Assembly (NCBI GenBank): GCA_902492005.1
Contig: CABUJV010000001.1
Span: 1-64,000, forward strand
Source: an uncultured Eubacteriales bacterium
Lineage (GTDB): Bacteria > Bacillota > Clostridia > Oscillospirales > Oscillospiraceae
Reading direction: 5' to 3'
DNA length: 64,000 nucleotides
The notes under the pieces are model-generated. The model did no database searches, was not told the origin of the DNA, and was given only the letters and a program-made list of their open reading frames with translations. The position numbers were made by a program, and so were the translations under genes. This document shows positions 59,729 to 64,000 of the stretch, one piece after another. The first letter of the stretch is position 1, and every line of letters begins with the position of its first letter.

Positions 59729-60039
59729 CGGTTTATCAATGGCTCTGCCTTCTGGGCGCGCCCGCGCTCATTGCGGCCGTCTTCAAGTACCTGCACTCCC
59801 TCGTCAAGAAGAACGCTCTGGACACGGCTGCGGTAAAGGCGGGACTGCAAGCCTTGCTCAGGTCGCAGATGATTAGCGACTACAACAAATGGGAGGAACG
59901 CGGCTTCGCTCCTATCTACGCCCGGGAGAACTTTGAAAACTGCTGGAAGCAGTACCACTCTCTCGGCGTGAACGGCGTTATGGACGACCTCCATAACAAG
60001 TTCTTAGAGCTGCCGGTATCGCCGCCCGATGAGAGCTAA
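59725..60039 (+). CDS. Small membrane protein in the lysis region
   Basis: 104 aa. One N-terminal transmembrane helix (VYQWLCLLGAPALIAAVFKY), then a charged cytoplasmic or external domain (RSQMISDYNKWEERGFAPIY). Similar proteins occur beside holins in Firmicute phages; role unproven. Overlaps both neighbours. Confidence 0.72.
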   Translation: MTVYQWLCLLGAPALIAAVFKYLHSLVKKNALDTAAVKAGLQALLRSQMISDYNKWEERGFAPIYARENFENCWKQYHSLGVNGVMDDLHNKFLELPVSPPDES

Positions 60040-60286
60040 GAAACGAGAGTTTTCCAAAATCATAATCGCCATCGTCGGGACCGCTACGGGTATCGTAACG
60101 GTCTTTACTTTGGCCGTTGTTTGGAAAACCGGCGACACCTCGCCGCTTGCATACCTTATCCCCGCCATCTTTGCCGAGCTCGCTACCGCAACCGGCTTCT
60201 ACTACAGTAAGGCGAAAGCCGAAAACCGAATCAAGCTCCGTAAGAAGTACGGGCCTGATATATACAATGATTCAAAGGAGGACTAA
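60029..60286 (+). CDS. Small two-helix membrane protein, holin-region
   Basis: 85 aa. Two transmembrane segments (IIIAIVGTATGIVTVFTLAVV; PLAYLIPAIFAELATATGFY) flanked by Lys/Arg-rich ends, with an N-in/C-in topology expected. It could be a class II holin or an antiholin for the larger protein downstream. Confidence 0.7.
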   Translation: MRAKKREFSKIIIAIVGTATGIVTVFTLAVVWKTGDTSPLAYLIPAIFAELATATGFYYSKAKAENRIKLRKKYGPDIYNDSKED

Positions 60287-60290
60287 AAAC

Positions 60291-60680
60291 ATGTTAGAAA
60301 GCGTACTGCAAAACCTTATCAACATCGGCTGGGCCATGCTTATCTTCCTCGCCGCGTACCTTGCGAATGTCGCCTTTTCGCTCTGGTACAACATCAAGAT
60401 TCTGCATGAGTCTTTTGACAAGGACAAGCTCATCGCGAGCGGCCTTAAGATTCTGACCTTCGTGGTCGGGCTGACGCTGCTCTGCACCGCAATCACGACT
60501 CTGCCCCTGTTTGCAAATCAAGTCGGCTGGGCGATTCCCGAGGAGTATTCTGACCTCTTCGCTGACCTTATTATCATCGGCGCCGTGCTGCTCGTGGCCT
60601 GTAAGTACATCAAGGAGGCCTTTACTAAGTTCGTGGCAATCCTGAACGCTAAGACAGAAGGAGGTATTGAGAATGAGTAA
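60291..60680 (+). CDS. Holin-like membrane protein
   Basis: 129 aa from the ATG at 60291 behind AAAGGAGGAC. Three hydrophobic segments (INIGWAMLIFLAAYLANVAF; LKILTFVVGLTLLCTAITTL; LFADLIIIGAVLLVACKYI). It directly precedes the amidase gene, whose start lies in its last codons, so it is the best holin candidate for releasing the endolysin. Confidence 0.82.
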   Translation: MLESVLQNLINIGWAMLIFLAAYLANVAFSLWYNIKILHESFDKDKLIASGLKILTFVVGLTLLCTAITTLPLFANQVGWAIPEEYSDLFADLIIIGAVLLVACKYIKEAFTKFVAILNAKTEGGIENE

Positions 60681-61590
60681 CAGCCCGCTCGTAAACTATA
60701 CGAAAATCTCGCCGAATAAATCAAGCCCCCGCAACCACAAAATCGATACCGTAACTATCCATTGCGTAGTCGGTCAATGCTCGGTCGAGACTCTCGGCAA
60801 TGTGTTTGCGCCTACCTCCCGGCGGGCGTCCAGCAACTACGGTATCGGGTATGACGGCCGTATCGGTATGTATGTCGAGGAGAAAGACCGCTCGTGGTGC
60901 TCCTCGAACGCGGCGAACGACAACCGCGCAATTACGATTGAGGTTGCCAGCGACACCAAAGAGCCTTACGCCGTTACGGATAAGGCCTATGCCGCGCTTA
61001 TCGACCTGCTCGTCGATATTTGCAAGCGTAACGGAATCAAGGAACTCAAGTGGAAGGCCGACAAGTCTCTTATCGGTCAGCCGGACAAGCAGAACATGAC
61101 CGTGCACCGTTGGTTTGCGAATAAGAGCTGCCCCGGTACATATCTCTATGAACGGCACGCCCAGATTGCCTCTGAGGTCAACAAACGCCTCGGGAGTACA
61201 AATATCAAGCCTACACCTGAAAAGCCGTCTGGGGGCTTGTATCGCGTCCAGACGGGTGCTTTTAAGTCTAAGGCAAACGCAGACGCCATGCTGGCTAAGG
61301 TCAAGGCGAAAGGCTTTGATACCTACATGGTAAAGGTCGGAGACCTCTACAAGATTCAGGTCGGGGCCTTCAAGGTCAAGGCGAATGCGGAGGCCGCGTT
61401 GAAGAAGCTGCAGGCGGCAGGCTTCTCGGGCTTCATCACTACCGAGCAGGGCGCCGGCAAATCGGTCGACGAGCTTGCCAGAGAAGTCCTGCAAGGCAAG
61501 TGGGGCAACGGTGCAGAGCGTAAGAAGCGACTTGAGGCCGCAGGGTATGACTACGCCGCCGTACAGAAAAAAGTAAATCAGCTCGCCTAA
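60673..61590 (+). CDS. Endolysin: N-acetylmuramoyl-L-alanine amidase with SPOR and Cpl-7 domains
   Basis: 305 aa from the ATG at 60673 (GAAGGAGGTATT upstream). Amidase_2 catalytic domain at about 1-160, with zinc/active-site segments DTVTIHCVVGQC, SNYGIGYDGRIGMYVEEKDR and NMTVHRWFANKSCPGTYLYE. SPOR domain (YRVQTGAFKSKANADAMLAK, LYKIQVGAFKVKANAEAALK). C-terminal Cpl-7 wall-binding repeat (SVDELAREVLQGKWGNGAER, KKRLEAAGYDYAAVQKKVNQ). It cleaves the lactyl-amide bond of peptidoglycan at lysis. A strong terminator follows. Confidence 0.95.
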   Translation: MSNSPLVNYTKISPNKSSPRNHKIDTVTIHCVVGQCSVETLGNVFAPTSRRASSNYGIGYDGRIGMYVEEKDRSWCSSNAANDNRAITIEVASDTKEPYAVTDKAYAALIDLLVDICKRNGIKELKWKADKSLIGQPDKQNMTVHRWFANKSCPGTYLYERHAQIASEVNKRLGSTNIKPTPEKPSGGLYRVQTGAFKSKANADAMLAKVKAKGFDTYMVKVGDLYKIQVGAFKVKANAEAALKKLQAAGFSGFITTEQGAGKSVDELAREVLQGKWGNGAERKKRLEAAGYDYAAVQKKVNQLA

Positions 61591-61595
61591 GAGAT

Positions 61596-61637
61596 AAGGC
61601 CGGAGTCGTTCCTTCGTGGGACGGCTCCGGCCTTTTA
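61596..61637 (+). terminator. Terminator of the late operon
   Basis: AAGGCCGGAG...GTTCC and GGGAC...CTCCGGCCTT (61596-61634) form a long stem with a TTCGT loop, ending in TTTT. It closes the structural-lysis transcript after the amidase gene. Confidence 0.88.
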
Positions 61638-61654
61638 CTATTTGCGGTAGAAAT

Positions 61655-61750
61655 GCAACGGAAAGTTCGCAAAATCCCGGCAATTTTGCGCGCTCCCTTT
61701 TCTTACCAAACACGGTAAAATAATAATTGTCAAGGGGAAAACCTTGACAA
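61655..61750 (+). repeat. Regulatory module, copy A
   Basis: Bases 61655-61737 align without gaps to 63180-63262 (about three quarters identical; 39 of the first 43). It includes the 8-bp dyad CGCAAAAT/ATTTTGCG (61668-61675, 61683-61690) around CCCGGCA, a -10-like TAAAAT (61716-61721), then TTGTCAAGG/CCTTGACAA (61727-61735, 61742-61750). Immediately after, GAGC..CGTTG/CAACG..GCTC forms another stem before the 34-aa gene. It looks like a promoter plus structured leader. Confidence 0.65.
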
Positions 61751-61802
61751 AGAAAAGAGCCCCCGTTGCTGGAACAACGAGAGCTCAGAAAGGAGGTCAA
61801 TC

Positions 61803-61907
61803 ATGGACGGCTATCACACCGACTACGGATTCATGGGCTTGGTAAACGGAGAGTACATGCTCTTCGCGACAGACACCGAGTACCTTGAATACGTAACTGA
61901 CGACTAA
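61803..61907 (+). CDS. 34-aa acidic phage peptide
   Basis: ATG at 61803 behind a consensus GAAAGGAGGTC. The peptide (MDGYHTDYGFMGLVNGEYML, then FATDTEYLEYVTDD) is acidic and Tyr-rich, with no membrane segment. It follows copy A of the repeated regulatory module, as the 63-aa gene at 63364 follows copy B. Function unknown; the small acidic Tyr/Asp-rich type recalls anti-defence or DNA-mimic peptides, but that is speculation. Confidence 0.6.
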   Translation: MDGYHTDYGFMGLVNGEYMLFATDTEYLEYVTDD

Positions 61908-62015
61908 CCTCGTCCGCTCGAGAGCTTGGCCGGTCGCAAGACCGGCTGAGCTTAAGAGTGTTCATATATTATATCGCGTTCAGACGAGAAAGTAAACCCT
62001 AAGGAGGTAATGATT

Positions 62016-63158
62016 ATGATTTTTACTGTTTACGCAGATAAGGCTGAGGAAGTCAGCAAGCGCCTTGACAAGCTCGCTAAAAAGGCTGCCCGCTATAATG
62101 TTCCGTTCTCTTACACTATTTCCGACGAACACCCCGAAACGGTTAATGTCTTCGACGACTTCTCTCACAAAGCCGGCTCCTACAAGGTCGCTGCCATTGA
62201 TTTTGATATTGCTTGCGAAGAGCTTATCAAGGCGAACGGCTGGACTGTTCTCGCTAAGGTCGAGCACGGGGACAAGGGAAATGTCGTAAGCTGCTTCGGT
62301 AAGCAGAAAGCCCGCGCTGAGTGGTTTGCCGCCGCTCCTCATTGCGACCATTGTAATACGAATCGCCGGCGCGCCGTTACCTTCTTCATTGAGAACGCTG
62401 AGGGCGATACTCGACAGGTCGGACGCGCTTGCCTGCATGACTACACCGGAATCAGCCCGGCGACTGCCGCTCTTTGGGCCGAGGTGAGAGACCTCTTTCC
62501 TGAGGACCTTGATTGCTCTATGACTGACTGGAATACCCGCCGGGGCGCGCAAATGTTTGAGGTCCGCCAGATTCTCGCCTGCGCTTATGACGCAATTCAG
62601 GAATATGGCTACCGCAAAAGCGACGAGCAGGATAGCACGCGGGAAGTTGTTCTTGATAAGCTCCACGAGCAAGCAGCCGCCTCTGACAAAGCAATGTCGC
62701 AGGCCGAGCTTATCAATAACTGGCTGCTTGGCCTTGACTTTGACTCTGCAAGTGACCTCGAGCGTAACTGCTCTGTATTTGCTAAGGGCGAATACGTAAC
62801 GGCTAAGCAGGTCGGTCGGCTGGCATACATGCCTCTCGCGTATGAGCATTATATGGAGCGCAAAGCCCGGGAAGAACAGAGAGCAAACACGGAAAATACT
62901 TCGGCGTATGTTGGAGAAGTGGGTACTCGTCTGACCCTCGACTTGACTGCTGCAGTGCTTCTCACCTCATGGTATAACGACTTCGGTACCACCTATCTTT
63001 ATAAGTTCGCTGACGAGACAGGAAACGTCTTTATCTGGTATGCGTCTCGACCTATTGAGCTTCAAGAGCGTATGACCATCAAGGCCACAATCAAAGCTCA
63101 CAACGAACGGAATGGCGTCAAGCAGACTGTTCTCACGCGTTGCAAGGTGGTTGCGTGA
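62016..63158 (+). CDS. Zinc-finger-containing mobile-element protein of unknown function
   Basis: 380 aa from the ATG at 62016, which lies 8 bases from AAGGAGG (the ATG at 62010 is too close). A CxxC site is seen in APHCDHCNTNRRRAVTFFIE and a third Cys in VGRACLHDYTGISP, a pattern known in plasmid and phage accessory proteins. The C-terminal third reads YVGEVGTRLTLDLTAAVLLT and KFADETGNVFIWYASRP, with the look of an OB-like or nucleic-acid-binding beta domain. Function unknown. Confidence 0.72.
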   Translation: MIFTVYADKAEEVSKRLDKLAKKAARYNVPFSYTISDEHPETVNVFDDFSHKAGSYKVAAIDFDIACEELIKANGWTVLAKVEHGDKGNVVSCFGKQKARAEWFAAAPHCDHCNTNRRRAVTFFIENAEGDTRQVGRACLHDYTGISPATAALWAEVRDLFPEDLDCSMTDWNTRRGAQMFEVRQILACAYDAIQEYGYRKSDEQDSTREVVLDKLHEQAAASDKAMSQAELINNWLLGLDFDSASDLERNCSVFAKGEYVTAKQVGRLAYMPLAYEHYMERKAREEQRANTENTSAYVGEVGTRLTLDLTAAVLLTSWYNDFGTTYLYKFADETGNVFIWYASRPIELQERMTIKATIKAHNERNGVKQTVLTRCKVVA

Positions 63159-63179
63159 TTGACTGAAAGCAGTAAAACC

Positions 63180-63343
63180 GCAATGGAAAGTTCGCAGAAT
63201 CCCGGCTGTTTTGCGCGCTCCCGAAATCAGTAAAACGCGGCATAATAAATAATGTCAAGAGGATAAAACAGAATGCGGGCAGCACCGCCCAGCTCACGAG
63301 CTTCAAGCGGTAAGCGCGCCGCGAAAGGTAACCTCTTGACATT
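63180..63343 (+). repeat. Regulatory module, copy B, with long inverted repeat
   Basis: Second copy of the module (see 61655). The dyad is CGCAGAAT/GTTTTGCG, where both changes keep G-U pairing. A -10-like CATAAT is at 63241-63246. AATGTCAAGAGG (63251-63262) and its exact complement (63332-63343) enclose a 69-nt insert that itself can fold. The second arm ends 8 bp before the AAGGAGG of the next gene, so the structure could control its translation. Confidence 0.65.
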
Positions 63344-63363
63344 AAAAACAAGGAGGCAACAAT

Positions 63364-63555
63364 ATGAAAGTTTACATCGTTCAAGTGATTCCTGAGGCGA
63401 GTCTCGGGAAAGTCAGTCAGGAAGGCTACTCGACCTTAGAAAAGGCACAGGCCTTTATCGAGAGCCGCTCCGACCGACCGCAGCGGGTCTCGCCGTACCT
63501 TTACCGCACGGCAGACTTCACCGACTACCTCATTTACGAGGTCAATATCGTCTGA
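63364..63555 (+). CDS. 63-aa phage protein of unknown function
   Basis: ATG at 63364 behind ACAAGGAGGCAAC. Small alpha/beta protein: MKVYIVQVIPEASLGKVSQE, YSTLEKAQAFIESRSDRPQR, ending DYLIYEVNIV. Preceded by copy B of the repeated leader module. No family recognised. Confidence 0.65.
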   Translation: MKVYIVQVIPEASLGKVSQEGYSTLEKAQAFIESRSDRPQRVSPYLYRTADFTDYLIYEVNIV

Positions 63556-63585
63556 GAAAGATTCGCCCGCGAGGGCGTTTCTTTC
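63555..63585 (+). terminator. Weak terminator-like hairpin
   Basis: CGCCC/GGGCG (63564-63568, 63573-63577) with GCGA loop, extended by outer GAAAGA/TCTTTC pairing, and followed by TTTCTTT. Between the 63-aa gene and the methylase gene. Confidence 0.5.
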
Positions 63586-63630
63586 GGGCCGATTGCTTTA
63601 ACGCACTACTTTATTAAAGGAGGTAAGCCA

Positions 63631-64000
63631 ATGGCAAAACGAGTCGGGAAGACCGACGACCAACCTTTTGTAAAGCTCTTCCGAGAGCTTACATACCGCT
63701 GGACTCCGTGGGAGGTCTGGCAGGACTTCGTTACGATGTACGCTTGCGCTATCTCGAACGCAGTCGACAAGTCTCACTTTGAAAAACGCGAGGAGCTCTA
63801 CCTCAAGCGGATTCAGAAATACAGCAAGAAGGAGCAGGAGATTTTTCCTCAGCTCGCTGCGGAAGTGGTCCTTGCTCTCGAGAAGAATCCGGAGCAGGAC
63901 TTCCTCGGAAGTATCTTCATGGCGCTCAACCTCGGCAATGACTCCGGCGGGCAGTTCTTTACGCCCTATGATGTTTGCCGAATGATGGCAGAAATGACTT
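63631..64000 (+). CDS. N-6 adenine DNA methylase (5' part; runs off the window)
   Basis: The frame is open from the ATG at 63631 (AAAGGAGGTAAGC upstream) to the window end, at least 123 aa. The helical N terminus (PFVKLFRELTYRWTPWEVWQ, VDKSHFEKREELYLKRIQKY) leads into FMALNLGNDSGGQFFTPYDV CRMM, the HsdM-type start of the methylase domain (GQFFTP box before the SAM-binding motif). Phages use such orphan enzymes to modify their DNA against host restriction. The catalytic NPPY/DPPY motif lies beyond the window. Confidence 0.85.
   Translation, partial: MAKRVGKTDDQPFVKLFRELTYRWTPWEVWQDFVTMYACAISNAVDKSHFEKREELYLKRIQKYSKKEQEIFPQLAAEVVLALEKNPEQDFLGSIFMALNLGNDSGGQFFTPYDVCRMMAEMT

Larger units (their letters stand above)
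23200..64000. mobile_element. Prophage of a contractile-tailed (myovirus-type) phage, left part
   Basis: From the serine recombinase rightward the genes follow a complete temperate-phage order: integrase, repressor, Cro, replication, packaging, head, contractile tail, fibre, lysis. The left boundary must fall between the S-layer terminator (23139) and the recombinase body (about 23290). The right end is outside the window, so the att sites cannot be defined. Base composition and codon use change here, with more GAG/CTT/CTC and a lower GC content than the host genes to the left. Confidence 0.93.

Noticed and set aside
1..64000. CRISPR array, rRNA or complete tRNA genes
   Set aside because: No regularly spaced direct repeats of 25-40 bases, no rRNA-like stretch and no cloverleaf with a recognisable anticodon arm were found.

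Overview
The window joins about 23 kb of GC-rich host chromosome to about 41 kb of an integrated phage genome whose right end lies beyond the window. Several S-layer-homology (SLH) proteins, a MacAB-like exporter, a D,D-carboxypeptidase, a GerMN lipoprotein and low-GC-Gram-positive promoters, ribosome binding sites and terminators point to a Firmicute of the class Clostridia. The GC-rich codon use with SLH-type S-layers fits an Oscillospiraceae gut bacterium (Flavonifractor/Intestinimonas-like). That placement is inference, because no rRNA is present.

Host part (1-23.1 kb). An unrecognised broken reading frame and a self-contained 35-aa gene precede prfB (RF2, no programmed frameshift). A 1356-aa secreted, SLH-anchored protein follows that combines a 5'-nucleotidase, an alpha/beta hydrolase and a tyrosine-phosphatase domain. 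Next come a MerR/TipA regulator with a textbook 19-bp-spacer promoter, a DacA-type carboxypeptidase, and an operon of ComEA-like protein, response regulator, histidine kinase and GerMN lipoprotein, then metY. On the minus strand an operon encodes membrane-fusion protein, ABC ATPase, FtsX-like permease and an SLH protein. Divergent from it, a strongly expressed-looking 950-aa S-layer protein ends in a UUCG-loop terminator.

Prophage part (about 23.2 kb to the end). A large serine recombinase, an HNH endonuclease and an XRE repressor read leftward. Across a two-promoter switch with repeated TTTGTC half-sites, the Cro-like gene and the early genes read rightward: DUF2800 and DUF2815 proteins, family A DNA polymerase, ThyX, dUTPase, dCMP deaminase, VapE primase-helicase, VRR-NUC nuclease, helicase and a DUF1492-type regulator. 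The late genes are those of a contractile-tailed (PBSX/Xkd-like) phage: terminase, portal, head, sheath, tube, tape measure, baseplate, fibre and lysis genes. A tail of accessory genes ends in a partial N-6 DNA methylase.

The most striking system is a complete diversity-generating retroelement (DGR) in the tail region: fibre gene with a C-terminal variable repeat, GC hairpin, Avd-like gene, template repeat and reverse transcriptase in about 2.2 kb. In the 40 aligned codons, 22 of 23 template/variable differences lie at template adenines. Other notable items are a toxin-50 domain fused to the minor head protein with an internal promoter, a downstream small acidic ORF and a terminator (cassette-like); an A AAA AAC slippery site that joins the two tail-chaperone frames; a G10 tract inside the HNH gene; a recombinase frame with no stop; and a duplicated 83-bp regulatory module beside two tiny genes.
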